A stretch of DNA of 64,000 nt, taken from assembly GCA_965212165.1 (NCBI GenBank), contig OZ243096.1, forward strand, positions 1,426,001-1,490,000. Direction: 5' to 3'. The translations under genes were made by a program, and so were the position numbers. The notes beneath the pieces are model-generated. The model did no database searches. It was not told the DNA's origin and saw only the letters and a list, made by a program, of their open reading frames with translations. Position 1 is the stretch's first letter, and the number at the start of each line of letters is the position of its first letter. This stretch comes from RHLJ01 sp965212165. GTDB lineage: Bacteria; Bacteroidota; Rhodothermia; Balneolales; Balneolaceae. This document shows, piece by piece, positions 33,107-43,900 of the stretch.

Positions 33107-35965
33107 ATGAAAACACAATGGATAAGAGCTGTCGTTGCTTTAATTCTTTCAATAGGAATAATAATAAACACTCAGGCACAGGATGCTGATGCACTTTTCG
33201 AAAGTGGGAAGTATCGGCTAGCCGCAAATGAATATGTATCTTTAGCTACTTCAAATCCGGAAAACTATCAGGATGCGGCTAAAAGTTATACTGCTTTAAA
33301 AGAGTGGAGTAAAGCAATTGAAATGTATGAGAAGTATCGTGATCAGTATTCAAGATCCGATAAAGCAATGATCAACAAAGTAATTAATTTGCTTAGAGCA
33401 GAAGAAAGAGAAGTCTTTGTAGATAATCTTGGGATTAATATAAATTCGCAATATGACGAAGGTTCTCCAAGAGTTAGTGCTGATGGTAATAAGCTCTATT
33501 TTTTCTCAGGAGATAGACCTGGTGGAAAAGGAAATGAAGATGTATGGGTTTCAAGTCGTGGAGCAAATGGAGAATGGCAAACTCCGGTAAATATGCCAAG
33601 TCCAGTTAATAGCTCTGGAAATGAAGCGCTGGAAGCAACTAACGCTGATGGATCTTTGATGATCTTATTTGGTAATTATAATGGCGCATTTGGTGGTGGT
33701 GATCTTTTTTATAGTGCTATCACTAATGGACAATGGACAGTACCTTGTAATATTGGGGGTGGAGTAAACTCAGAGTATTGGGAAGTAGATGCTACCATTA
33801 CACCCGATGGAAAGACTATGTATTTTACGTCTCAGGAACATCGCATGACTGGGAAAGACCCTGATGTTGAATGGTATGATATTTATGTAACACATCTTAG
33901 AAATGGAGAATGGACAGAGCCAATTCCATTGCCTTCTGTTATAAATGTTAAAGATGGTGACGAAAGAGCTCCATATATAAGTTCTGATGGAAGAACCTTG
34001 TATTTCTCCTCGACAAGCCATGCAGGGTTTGGTGGATACGATCTTTTTATGACTAAAAGAATTGGAGATGACTGGAGTAACTGGACAACTCCAGTAAACC
34101 TCGGAAAAGAAATAAATACAGTCATGAATGACTTGTATATTTCAGTTCCGGCGGTTGGTTCTACCTTATATTTTACAAGAGAAACTACTGGGGAAGGAGA
34201 TGGTTTTGGTGGAAGTGATTTATTCAGAATGATATTACCACCTGAGTTAAGACCAAATCCGGTTGTGAGTATTTATGGAACTGTTCAAAATCAAGATGAT
34301 GATCCAATTAAATCAACTTTATATTGGAGCGACTTTGATACAGGCGAGCAGTTAGGCTATTCTACAAGTAATGCAGAGAATGGTGAATATTATATCACTT
34401 TACCTTTTGGAAGAAGATATCTGATTACAGCAAATCAAAAAGGGTTTCTATTCCAAACAGAAATGTTAGACCTAAAAACGGTGCAGGATGATACCGTTGC
34501 TTTCTCAGAAAAGTTAGGAGTAGAACGAATGAGAATGCAAAATGCACTGGATAGGGTTGAATCACTTTCTAATGAGTATGAAATGCTGTTAAATAGAAGT
34601 TCATCTGATCTTGAAGCAGATTTCGATCGATTAGCTGATTTAAGTAAAAGAATGAATCAAGCTCAAACGGATTTAAATGCTTCAATAAGAAGAGCTAGAA
34701 TAAACTGGTTAGAAGGAAATTCGGGATTCCAGGAAGTTGAAAAAGATATTCGTCTAACGGAGGCCAGTGAAGGAGCTAGAATTGTTCTTGAAAACATTTA
34801 CTTCGATACAGGTAGTGACAACCTTAGGGCTGAAAGTCAGCAAGAACTTGATCGTTTATATGAGATCATGTCCAAATCAACATTAGTAATTGAGATTGGT
34901 GGTCATACAGATGATGTAGGTTCTGATGAAAATAATATGAACTTAAGTCAGGCTCGTGCTCAGGCGGTAGTAACATACGTTATAGATAAAGGCATACCTA
35001 CTAACAGAATTTCTGCTAAAGGATATGGTGAAACTGAACCAAGAGCGACCAATGATAATCCAGAAGGACGACAGGAAAATAGACGTGTTGAAGTGAAGGT
35101 ACTAAGTAGTGGTGCACAAGAAGGTACAGGTGATGTACTTGAGCAACAGGCAGAAGAAGAAGAAGCATTAACTAGTGAAAACTTGTATGAATTATACCGT
35201 AGAGCAGCAATTGCAGGTGGCATTCCTTCTGGAGCAGCATGTTATGAAACCAACAACTATTCTAATGCGAATTCTAATACGCAAGTAAATACTGTTGCAA
35301 CATCATCACCGCCTAGAACCCGCACTCCTAGAACTACTTCTAATTCATGGTTTATTGATTCAAATGGAAACGATATAAGTGCTTTTGGTGGATCTAGTAT
35401 TAATTTTATTAGTCATACTGGTGGTGGTGCCCATAATTTAAGTTTAATTAGTGGTGCAGGCGTTTTATTCCAAAATGGAAGTGGAAAAGGTGAGAGAAAT
35501 ATTTATGGGTACTTTTTAGGTGATGCTCTTGGTGGTGGTATTGATTGGATTCGCTTTAAAGACATAAGCAGTTTAACAAAACTACCAATTTCTTTTGATT
35601 ATGGTTTAAGTGCCTACTTAGTATTTAATAAAGACGAAAGAACCACATTTATTGGAACTAAGTATGATTATTTTTCAACAAGCTGGGGTGCTCCGATAAT
35701 GGCTCGTTTGAGATACAATCTCGAGATAAGTGATATTAAAATATCACCATATGCATCCTATAATTATAATCTACTAAGCCTTATAGATGTTGAAACCGAT
35801 AATAAAACTGAAGGTTCGGAAATATATTCACTAGGAGTTATTGGATCACCGACTTGGCTTGAAATTGGAGCCCGTGCACAGTGGAAGTTTCTAACTGGTG
35901 GACTTGGAATACAGAATGGAGGAGATACATCCGGTGCCATGCTAAGAGTTGGCTTTGCATTCTAA
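33107..35965 (+). CDS. PorE-like OmpA-family protein with an extra C-terminal beta-barrel
   Basis: A 952-aa exported protein. In order: signal peptide (1-25, cleavage near TQAQD), TPR-like helices (~27-105), PD40-type beta-propeller (~115-375; repeats such as SSDGRTLYFSST and FGGYDLFMTKR), a carboxypeptidase-regulatory-like domain (~385-460), a coiled stretch (~470-545), an OmpA_C peptidoglycan-binding domain (~561-665; GGHTDDVGSDENNMNLSQARA), a Thr/Ser/Asn-rich linker and a ~205-residue beta-barrel (745-952) ending in Phe. The first part matches PorE, the peptidoglycan link of the type IX secretion system, which ends at OmpA. A good Shine-Dalgarno (AGGAG) precedes the start at 33107. Confidence 0.82.
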   Translation: MKTQWIRAVVALILSIGIIINTQAQDADALFESGKYRLAANEYVSLATSNPENYQDAAKSYTALKEWSKAIEMYEKYRDQYSRSDKAMINKVINLLRAEEREVFVDNLGININSQYDEGSPRVSADGNKLYFFSGDRPGGKGNEDVWVSSRGANGEWQTPVNMPSPVNSSGNEALEATNADGSLMILFGNYNGAFGGGDLFYSAITNGQWTVPCNIGGGVNSEYWEVDATITPDGKTMYFTSQEHRMTGKDPDVEWYDIYVTHLRNGEWTEPIPLPSVINVKDGDERAPYISSDGRTLYFSSTSHAGFGGYDLFMTKRIGDDWSNWTTPVNLGKEINTVMNDLYISVPAVGSTLYFTRETTGEGDGFGGSDLFRMILPPELRPNPVVSIYGTVQNQDDDPIKSTLYWSDFDTGEQLGYSTSNAENGEYYITLPFGRRYLITANQKGFLFQTEMLDLKTVQDDTVAFSEKLGVERMRMQNALDRVESLSNEYEMLLNRSSSDLEADFDRLADLSKRMNQAQTDLNASIRRARINWLEGNSGFQEVEKDIRLTEASEGARIVLENIYFDTGSDNLRAESQQELDRLYEIMSKSTLVIEIGGHTDDVGSDENNMNLSQARAQAVVTYVIDKGIPTNRISAKGYGETEPRATNDNPEGRQENRRVEVKVLSSGAQEGTGDVLEQQAEEEEALTSENLYELYRRAAIAGGIPSGAACYETNNYSNANSNTQVNTVATSSPPRTRTPRTTSNSWFIDSNGNDISAFGGSSINFISHTGGGAHNLSLISGAGVLFQNGSGKGERNIYGYFLGDALGGGIDWIRFKDISSLTKLPISFDYGLSAYLVFNKDERTTFIGTKYDYFSTSWGAPIMARLRYNLEISDIKISPYASYNYNLLSLIDVETDNKTEGSEIYSLGVIGSPTWLEIGARAQWKFLTGGLGIQNGGDTSGAMLRVGFAF

Positions 35966-36017
35966 AGTCTCTTTAACGACCTCGATAAAGTGCATATTTA
36001 TTTGTGCACTCCTGATG

Positions 36018-36049
36018 AAGGCTGCTCTTGATAGAGTAGCCTTCTTTTT
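36018..36049 (+). terminator. Terminator of the PorE-like gene
   Basis: AAGGCTGCTCT (36018-36028) pairs with AGAGTAGCCTT (36033-36043) through one G-U, loop TGAT, followed by T5. A second small hairpin AGTGCA/TGCACT at 35989-36010 precedes it. Confidence 0.85.
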
Positions 36050-36191
36050 ATAGGTGCTTTACAGTGCTGAGGTATAGCCCAATAAGTTTCAATGAAAAAA
36101 TAAATGAAAGACGAAATGGAGCAGAGTAACTTAGTGTATCTAGTTAAGTAAGAAGAATGAGTAATATTAAAAGCGAAAAAGAGAGCTAGAA

Positions 36192-36851
36192 TTAGATCAA
36201 ACGATTTTGAAGAGCGATTTTTACAGCTGATGCTCTTGAATGAACATGCAGTTTTTTGTATATATTTTTAATGTGAGTACGAACCGTATGTGGGCTAATA
36301 AATAGCTTATCACCAATCTGATATTCCGTTAGATCCTCTACGATGCCATCAAGAATTTCGAGTTCTCTTGATGAAAGAGAAAAATCTTCGACAGGTTTTT
36401 TTTTCGATATTTTTTCAACTTCTCGCATATAGTTAAGCAATTTCATGGCGATTGATGCAGAAATTGGAGCCCCACCATTTGCCATGTCTTGTATTGCTTC
36501 CACATATTTGTTGATAAGGTCATCTTTTAGCAAATAACCCGATGCACCAGCCTGAATTGATTTGAAAATATTTTCTTCATCTTCAAATACGGTTTGCATC
36601 ATAATATCAATATTTGGGAAGTCATTTTTGATCTTTTTGGTAGCTTCAATGCCATTCATTTCTGGCATTTCAATATCCATAAGTAATACATCAGGCAGTT
36701 GATTGGGATCCATCTCATGTAATAACTTGATAGCCTCGGTTCCATTTGTTGCGATCATTACCAAGCTTATCTCATCAAAAAATGCAAATCTTTTAGTCAG
36801 ATTTTCACGGATTTGGTGTTGATCGTCAACTATGCCAATTTTAATGCTCAT
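36192..36851 (-). CDS. LuxR/NarL-family response regulator
   Basis: A 219-aa regulator: receiver domain (~4-125; phospho-acceptor Asp in VLLMDIEMPEM, Lys in LLKDDLINKY) and a C-terminal LuxR helix-turn-helix (~150-215; LSSRELEILDGIVEDLTEYQIGDKLFISPHTVRTHIKNIYKKL). The HTH is a typical NarL type. It lies 42 nt downstream of the propeller kinase on the same strand and is its natural partner. Control targets are unknown. Confidence 0.95.
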   Translation of the reverse strand: MSIKIGIVDDQHQIRENLTKRFAFFDEISLVMIATNGTEAIKLLHEMDPNQLPDVLLMDIEMPEMNGIEATKKIKNDFPNIDIMMQTVFEDEENIFKSIQAGASGYLLKDDLINKYVEAIQDMANGGAPISASIAMKLLNYMREVEKISKKKPVEDFSLSSRELEILDGIVEDLTEYQIGDKLFISPHTVRTHIKNIYKKLHVHSRASAVKIALQNRLI

Positions 36852-36893
36852 ATCTTAAGAAAAGGATATTTATGTCTAGTGAAAATACCCGAA

Positions 36894-39893
36894 TCAGGGT
36901 ATTACATTAAATGAAAGATGAATAGATGTACCAACTCCAGATTCACTTTGAATCTTAAAAACGCCACCTAATTCCTCACTTCTGAGTTTCATATTTTTAA
37001 GCCCATTCCCAGTAATTGAGCTATCACTTGAATTCATTCCTTTACCATCATCAGAAACTTCAATATCTAAAATATTACCTCTTTGGTTAACAAGAACTTT
37101 GAAAACATTAGCCTCCGCATATTTTCGACAATTATTTAAAGCTTCTTGTAATATTCTTAAAAGGTGAAGTGATTGAGTTGGATTTAGATTAACAGCTGTT
37201 TCGGTTTCTATTTCAAAAATTAATTCAAGCCCATTTAATGCGTATTCATTCTTTTTTGCATATGCCTTAAAGTGAGATTCAAATTCTTTGAGAGAAACCG
37301 AATCTTGATCTAATAGCCAAATTGATTCGCGAAGTTCTGTCATGGCTCCTCGAGCATTCAAATCAAGGTTCTTTAATAGATCAATGGCTTTATCAGGTTC
37401 ATTTTTTTTTATATGTAGATTGCTAATCTCAAGACCAGTAATAAGATTGGTTATTTGTGAACCTACATTATCATGTAAATCTCTAGATATTCGCTCTCGT
37501 TCTTTCTGAACCTTATGCTGCAAAGCTAATTCTCTATTCAGCTTTCGAACTTTAATATTAGACTGAATCCTCACAACACCAGAAATTAGAAATGCAAAAC
37601 CTACAACAGCTATTGACCTGAACCACCAGGTTTTATAAAAAGGTGGCAAAACTACAATTGTTAGGGATGCGGGATTTGACCAAACTTCATTTTCATTTGT
37701 AGCTGAAACAAGGAATGTATATTCACCATCTGGAAGATAATCATAGTAAGCTGTATTTCTTTTGTCAACCAAATTCCATTCATCTTCTATACCATCCAAT
37801 TTAAAACGGAATACAGTTTTCCCTGGGGCATAAAAACTAAATGCAGAATATTGAATTTCTAGTTTATTATTGCCTGCATTTATGATCAAATTCTCATCAA
37901 AACCTTGATTTATATCGTTAACAATTAATTGTTGTATGTAGGTTTTAGCTTCCTGTGCTTTAGATGATAAAACAGAGGGATGGATAACTTCAACTCCAGC
38001 TGTGGAAGCAAATAGAATAGATCCATCAGTCGCTTTAGTTATGGTTCTATTATTGGCAGATTCTAGTTGAATAGCACTTAGTCCATCTTCAGTAGTGAAA
38101 TTTGTAGACCTAAGTACTTCTAGTTCGTTGGAGTCAAATTTATTGAAATCACTTTTGTGTACAGTAAAAATACCATTGCCACTACCAAACCATAGATTCC
38201 CATAATCATCATCAATAATAGAAGAAATTGAATTGCTAAATAGTCCATCATCTTTTGAATAGCTTTGAATCTCACCATTTTTATATGAATTCAGTCCTGA
38301 ATTTGAAGTGCCAATCCAAATGGTTTCATCACTATCTTGGTACAATGAAATTACTTTATTTCCTGATAATCCATTAGAAGTATCAATCACTGAAAAAGTA
38401 GAATTATCAAAAATTGCTAAGCCTCCACCAAAAGTCCCAATCAATAATTTATCATCGGTACTATTTAAAAGAGTAATAATGAAGTTATTTGGCAGACCCT
38501 CATTAGTATTATATGATGTGATTTCACCAGATGGTGTTAGTTTATTCAATCCATTATTCGTACCAACCCAAAGATTATCCTGCTGATCAAAAACTAGAGC
38601 TCTAGATGTAGGATCAGATAATCCCTGTTCTGTTGAAAGTTTTTGATCAATTCTACCATCTTTAATTCTGAAAATCCCACTACCTTGGGTTGAAAACCAG
38701 ATGTCACCATTATTATTTTCGGCAACAGAATTGGCATATCCGATAGTATTTGTAGCATCCACATCGTAATAGGTCCATACTCCATCTTTATAAGAGTTAT
38801 ATCCTTTTCCATCTGTTCCAAACCATAAAGTGCCATTTTGAGCGGTCATTAAAACAGGCACGTGATCAAGAGATAGTCCATGTTCTTGTGTGAGGGTTCG
38901 AACTTTACGAGTTCGTAACTGACTCAATCCATCTTCTGATGAAACCCATATTAAACCATTTGTACTGAACATGATATGTGTGAGGAAGTCACTAACTAAA
39001 CCATGTTCTTTATTTAAGTTCAGAATTTCGCCATTATGGAAGCGATCTAATCCACCTCCATGCGTAGCAATCCAAATAGAACCATCTTCAGGATTTTGGG
39101 CGAAAAATTGTGGGAAGTCATTACTTAGTCCATTTTTCTTTGAGATGTAAATAGAAGGTGAGTATTCCTTAAAAACTACGATGCCACCACCATCAGTACC
39201 GATCCAAACATCACCATTACTCATTTCAGTAATACCTTGAACGGCATTGTTGGGTAGACCTGTTTCTGTAGTGAAGTTTTGGAATGTATTTCCATCAAAT
39301 ATGCTAAGGCCATTTTTTGTTCCGATCCATAATCGATTATTAGAATCGAGCATTAATCTCCAAATTACGTCCCCGACCATGCCATCATCCTCAGTATATG
39401 AGGCAATTACTGAATCTTGATAAATAGCATTTAAACCTGCTCCATATGTACCAACCCAAACAGTATCACCCGAGGTAATAGCTAGTGTTTTAATAATATT
39501 AGATGAAAGACCATCATTTTCTGTAATTACTTTAGAAGAATCTTCAGAGAATCGTAATACACCACCGCCAATGCTTGGGATCCAAAGGTTTTGCTTACTG
39601 TCTTCTACGACTTCATAAAAGATACTAGAATCTAAGTCTTTAAAATTATCGCTATTGAAATGCGTTGTGGATATTCCATCGAATCGGGTGAGACCACCAG
39701 ACCCTGCAATCCAAATAAACCCATCTTTTGATTCGAAAGACCAAAAAACTTCGTCGCTAATAATTTCATTATTGCCATCAAGAGTTTTGATTAAGTACTG
39801 CTCCCAAAATGAAGCTGCAGGCGGTATGCTTTGGCCGAAACTTAAAACATATGACAAGTTTAATAATGCTATAATTAGTGTACCTCTAATCAT
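36894..39893 (-). CDS. Reg_prop beta-propeller sensor histidine kinase (HisKA_3 type)
   Basis: A 999-aa protein with a signal sequence (1-20), a periplasmic double beta-propeller of short repeats (~40-640; WIGTxxGLSIFDG and similar), a Y_Y_Y domain (~680-750; PDGEYTFLVSATNEN), one TM helix (~765-785) and a NarL-type kinase core. HisKA_3 has phospho-His in SRDLHDNVGSQI (~813), and the HATPase domain has NCRKYA, DDGKGM and GNGLKNMKLRSEE. This architecture is known from polysaccharide-sensing kinases such as BT-type hybrid systems, but here it is a classical kinase with a separate regulator. The ligand may be a glycan, as inferred from the family only. Confidence 0.92.
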   Translation of the reverse strand: MIRGTLIIALLNLSYVLSFGQSIPPAASFWEQYLIKTLDGNNEIISDEVFWSFESKDGFIWIAGSGGLTRFDGISTTHFNSDNFKDLDSSIFYEVVEDSKQNLWIPSIGGGVLRFSEDSSKVITENDGLSSNIIKTLAITSGDTVWVGTYGAGLNAIYQDSVIASYTEDDGMVGDVIWRLMLDSNNRLWIGTKNGLSIFDGNTFQNFTTETGLPNNAVQGITEMSNGDVWIGTDGGGIVVFKEYSPSIYISKKNGLSNDFPQFFAQNPEDGSIWIATHGGGLDRFHNGEILNLNKEHGLVSDFLTHIMFSTNGLIWVSSEDGLSQLRTRKVRTLTQEHGLSLDHVPVLMTAQNGTLWFGTDGKGYNSYKDGVWTYYDVDATNTIGYANSVAENNNGDIWFSTQGSGIFRIKDGRIDQKLSTEQGLSDPTSRALVFDQQDNLWVGTNNGLNKLTPSGEITSYNTNEGLPNNFIITLLNSTDDKLLIGTFGGGLAIFDNSTFSVIDTSNGLSGNKVISLYQDSDETIWIGTSNSGLNSYKNGEIQSYSKDDGLFSNSISSIIDDDYGNLWFGSGNGIFTVHKSDFNKFDSNELEVLRSTNFTTEDGLSAIQLESANNRTITKATDGSILFASTAGVEVIHPSVLSSKAQEAKTYIQQLIVNDINQGFDENLIINAGNNKLEIQYSAFSFYAPGKTVFRFKLDGIEDEWNLVDKRNTAYYDYLPDGEYTFLVSATNENEVWSNPASLTIVVLPPFYKTWWFRSIAVVGFAFLISGVVRIQSNIKVRKLNRELALQHKVQKERERISRDLHDNVGSQITNLITGLEISNLHIKKNEPDKAIDLLKNLDLNARGAMTELRESIWLLDQDSVSLKEFESHFKAYAKKNEYALNGLELIFEIETETAVNLNPTQSLHLLRILQEALNNCRKYAEANVFKVLVNQRGNILDIEVSDDGKGMNSSDSSITGNGLKNMKLRSEELGGVFKIQSESGVGTSIHLSFNVIP

Positions 39894-39938
39894 CCCCCAT
39901 ACCCGAAAATTTTAATCTGTAGAATCTATAAAAAAAAA

Positions 39939-39954
39939 CATATTTACAAATATG
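39939..39954. promoter_or_regulatory. CATATTT-AC-AAATATG dyad upstream of the propeller kinase
   Basis: A perfect 7-bp inverted repeat with a 2-nt centre, about 46 nt upstream of the kinase start codon at 39893. The same half-site (ATATTT) with a 2-nt centre occurs just upstream of the ThuA gene at 44735-44748. Confidence 0.35.
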
Positions 39955-40057
39955 ACTTAGATGTTCAATAGGAACATGTTTTATGTCAGAAATGAAACCT
40001 ATAAGTAAAAGATTTTATCACAGAAAAAGTTTTCAAATAGTTAGCAAAGGTCTTAAC

Positions 40058-40089
40058 TTTGCAACCTTTCGAAAGCGATAATATGTTTC
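40058..40089 (+). promoter_or_regulatory. Promoter of tRNA-Ile
   Basis: TTTG (40058-40061) and TATGTTTC (40082-40089, 7 of 8 to TAnnTTTG) are 20 nt apart. The -7 element ends 7 nt before the tRNA 5' end, the expected position for a start at or near the mature tRNA. Confidence 0.55.
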
Positions 40090-40096
40090 GAATTTC

Positions 40097-40170
40097 GGGC
40101 CCATAGCTCAGTTGGTTAGAGCAGTCGACTCATAATCGATTGGTCGGGGGTTCAAGTCCCTCTGGGCCCA
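40097..40170 (+). tRNA. tRNA-Ile, anticodon CAU (lysidine type, Ile2)
   Basis: A 74-nt tRNA with acceptor GGGCCCA / TGGGCCC plus discriminator A, and an anticodon stem GTCGA / TCGAT around CTCATAA, giving CAU at 34-36. It could be an elongator tRNA-Met, but the sequence CGACTCATAATCG, the TTGGTC stretch, and the C4-G69 and C5-G68 pairs resemble E. coli tRNA-Ile2, whose C34 is converted to lysidine by TilS to read AUA. I therefore prefer Ile2. CCA is not encoded. Confidence 0.75.
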
Positions 40171-40186
40171 CTAAGCTCTTCACTAA

Positions 40187-40221
40187 AAGTCTTTCAAGAT
40201 TATCTTGGAAGACTTTTTTTT
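40187..40221 (+). terminator. Terminator of tRNA-Ile
   Basis: A 13-bp stem (40187-40199 with 40203-40215, one G-U) with a 3-nt loop, followed by a T-run reaching 40221. It lies 17 nt past the tRNA and ~40 nt before tspO. Confidence 0.88.
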
Positions 40222-40258
40222 ATGTAATCAACTTTAGAATGAATTAGTTTAAGGCCAT

Positions 40259-40735
40259 ATGAAAAACTCTCTCACTTTAAAAATCATCATATCAGTAGTT
40301 ATCTGTTTAACAATAGGTGGAATATCTGGTTTCGCAACTTCTGGGTCGATTAATTCTTGGTATGTTGGAATTAACAAGCCCAGTTTCAATCCGCCAGGTT
40401 GGATATTTGGTCCAGTGTGGACAGTACTTTATACTTTGATGGGAGTTTCAGCTGGGATTATTTGGAATCAAGGAATTAATCAGAAAAGAGTGAAAATTGC
40501 ACTTTTAGTGTTTGGGATTCATCTATTACTGAATGGAGCCTGGTCATTAATATTTTTCGGATTACAGGAACCGATGTGGGCTTTTATTGAAATCATTATT
40601 CTTTTTATTTCCATTCTCTATTTCACCAATCTCTTTTATAGAATTAAGCCAATAGCTGGCTGGATACAAGTGCCGTATATCTTATGGGTGAGCTTTGCAT
40701 CTGTATTAAATGGTACTATTGCTTGGTTGAACTAA
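40259..40735 (+). CDS. tspO: TspO/MBR family membrane protein
   Basis: A 158-aa protein with five TM helices. The family signature appears as SWYVGINKPSFNPPGWIFGPVWTVLYTLMG, and LLNGAWSLIFFGLQEP (TM3) and PYILWVSFASVLNG (TM5) are also typical. Family members (bacterial tryptophan-rich sensory protein and the mitochondrial translocator protein) bind porphyrins and affect their handling and stress responses. It follows tRNA-Ile but has its own region after that gene's terminator. A bidirectional terminator lies downstream. Confidence 0.95.
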   Translation: MKNSLTLKIIISVVICLTIGGISGFATSGSINSWYVGINKPSFNPPGWIFGPVWTVLYTLMGVSAGIIWNQGINQKRVKIALLVFGIHLLLNGAWSLIFFGLQEPMWAFIEIIILFISILYFTNLFYRIKPIAGWIQVPYILWVSFASVLNGTIAWLN

Positions 40736-40911
40736 TAACATCGTTCTTTTTCCGCAGCACTTTAACAAATATTGATCTAAATGAAGTTACAAATTTCAAG
40801 AGCTGGAAGTTTTAAGTCACAGACTTAAAACATCTCTAAGTGACTTAAATCATCTTTTGTGGATTGGATCAAATATAGTGGAGAATAAAAAAATTTAATA
40901 GTCTCAATATA

Positions 40912-40947
40912 AAAAAAGCCTTTCAAGATGATTCTGAAAGGCTTTTT
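40912..40947. terminator. Bidirectional terminator between tspO and the ThuA fusion gene
   Basis: AAAAAAGCCTTTCA (40912-40925) pairs with TGAAAGGCTTTTTT (40934-40947) across an 8-nt loop. It has A-run and T-run flanks, so it can end transcription from either direction. Confidence 0.9.
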
Positions 40948-40966
40948 TGTTGAATAAATTACTGAC

Positions 40967-43900
40967 TTATTTCATCAACAGCATCTTATTTGAAATGATC
41001 ATGCCTTCAAATTCTAGCTGGTAGAAATAAACGCCACTTGATAAACCTGAAGCATCAAAGGTAACGGAGTGATTTCCTTGATTTCGAACTTCATCAACTA
41101 GTAATTGAACAGTTTGCCCAACTACATTGAATATTCTAAGCTGTACATTCCCATTTTCCGGTAAACTAAATTCAATTTGAGTAGTCGGGTTAAATGGATT
41201 CGGATAGTTTTGGCTTAATTTAAGCTCGGTAGGTATCTCAGTTTCGATTTCAGAAATCTCGTTTGAGACTGAAAGAGCTTCAATATCAGGAGTAAGGTAA
41301 TTGTAATGAATTACATTTGTAGGGTTTGGACCACTCCAGCTAAGCCTCATACCCGCATCTCCTGTTGTATGTATATACTCTACTTTGATTTCTTTTTTGA
41401 CACCTTGTGTCATTGCAACTTGAGTTCCTGAAGTTACTTGAATACCGTCTATGAATACTTTAGCACTTCCATTTACGGTATTAGTAGAGAATCGGTAATT
41501 ACCTGTTGTTGGACTTTCTACTTCACCTTCCCAACGTACACTAAAATCGTTTCTAGAAATACCACTTACTGGGATTCCAATACCATAATCCCAGGCAACC
41601 ATTGGTTCTTTACGAATTACTTTATCACCAGTGAAATCGTTATTCGAAAAGTATGTTGCTGTTAATCCTTTTAAAGAATCAGAATTCGTTTTGGCTACAC
41701 CTTGTCCATGAAATTCGAACCAGTTGAAGTTTCCAATTCCACCCGGATTAGTCGGATTCGTAAATACGAAATAAACATCATGAGTCCCACCTGGATTATC
41801 AATATCGGTTGTAAAGTAATCGTAAGATTGCCAATCACCAGTTACGATTGTTTCTAGACTAGCAATAATGGGACCGTTAATATCATCAATACGGACATCT
41901 ACTTTTGCAGGGTTTCCAGCTGATGCGTAGCGAACGGTTAAGAATTCAATATTCTCGAAATTCATAGGTCCGAATTTCAATGCAGAACCATTATTTACGA
42001 AGCCTACATTTTGTCCACCGCCTAAGAAGTCACCGGTAGCTTCAAGTTGAACATCAAATAACTCAAGGGCATGTTCAGCTTGTTTAAGTTTCGGTTGTAG
42101 TACGGTAAGAGCATTTCCTGTAATTGGGGTACTCGCTCCACCACCATTATCTTCAAACGAGGCATTGAATACATAAAAAACATTGTCGGGACCATCACCA
42201 TGACTAACAGTTAAGAATTCGCCTTCACAGCCATTACTTGGTCCAGCTCCATGTGAATGGTCATCATGACCGATAGATGGTTCAGTTTCTATTGCAGAGC
42301 ATTCTATCCCGTTTCCAATAGATCCTTGCTCTTCATCAGTTACTGAGACTTTGTACTCAATAGCATCACCTTCAATATAGAAACCACCATTAACCGGGTA
42401 ATCAATAGTTACAACTGGTGCAGTATTACCTGCTACAATCTGAATTTGATCTACTGAAGAAGCACCATCTGGATCGCTAACTATTACAGTTACTAAATAT
42501 GAGCCAGCTTCTGTAAATGTATAACTAGGAGATGCAGTACTATCATCTTCTATATCATCACCATTAAAATCCCAAGAATAGCTCAGGAAATCAGCATCAG
42601 GGTCACTAGAAAGTGCAGCCGAAAAATCAACTTCTAGAGGAATTGATCCACTTGTTTTAGAAGCTTGAAGAAACGCTTGAGGGGCTCGGTTTCCTAAGTT
42701 CTCGACATAATCAATTTTAATGATTCGAGCGTCTTCATTTCCGCCACCAAATCCAGTTCCCCACTCTATTACATACATTGCTCCATCGGGACCAAATTGC
42801 ATATCAATTGGACGGTTTAATACTAGATCATCAAGGAAAGGGTTTATTTGTAGAAGATTACCGTCTTTGTCATAGCGAACTTCTTTAATCCAGTTTCTGG
42901 TCCACTCTAAAATAAATAACGTACTGTCATAATATTGAGGGAAGCCTCCAGTCTCAGTATTGAGAGGGTCAAACTCAAAAAAGCCCCCAGCTATAGCGGT
43001 TCTATTCCCTTCTTCAAACTCTGGTCGCTCTGGTGTAAATCCATACGTATAATAAAGCCAAGCTGGTTTAGCAGGTGGGAGATTAACAGCACCAGTGTTA
43101 TTTGGCGATTCATTTATTGGGGCACTACAATTAAAGTTGCTACCAGAAACTCCAGTTGCATAATTAAAATCTACATAGGGTAAGTTATTGGCTATACAAT
43201 ATGGCCAACCAAAGTTCCCACCAGTCTTTGTACGATTAAACTCATCGTAACCGACAGGGCCTCTAGTTGCGCTATTTTCTCGTGAATCAGGACCAACTTC
43301 ACCCCAAACTAATTCCCCAGTTTGCTGACTAATAGCCATACGATATGGGTTACGCGTTCCCATTACATAAATTTCTTCTTTACCATCTGCAGAGCTTGCA
43401 AATAAATTACCTTCAGGGATAGTATAAGTCCCGTCATCTTCTGGCTTGATGCGAAGAATCTTTCCTCTTAAATCTTGTGTATTTGCAGAAGTACGTTGTG
43501 CATCCCAAGGTTGTCTACCTGCTCGTTCATCAATTGGAGCCCAGCCATCAGCAAATGGATTGGAATTATCACCTGTGGCAATAAAAAGATGACCGTGATT
43601 ATCAAATTCCATATCTCCACCTGAATGACAACATTCACTTCTTTGAGTTGGAATCTCAAGTAATATTTTCTCGGATGAAGGGACAATTTCATTATCTACA
43701 AAATCAAATCGAGAAACTCGTTGTTCATTTTCTGAATTAGGTGAATAAAAGAAATAAACCCATGAATTAGTTTCAAAATCTGGATCTAAAACAACACCAA
43801 TTAATCCGTCTTCAAAACCATCAAATACGTCTATCGTACCAGCTATTTCAATAACTCCAGAAGCGTTATTTTTTAGTTTGATGGTACCACCACGTTCAAT

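Noticed and set aside
35989..36010. Small hairpin AGTGCA/TGCACT as a separate regulatory element
   Set aside because: It lies between the stop codon and a good terminator and is only 6 bp, so it has no independent support.
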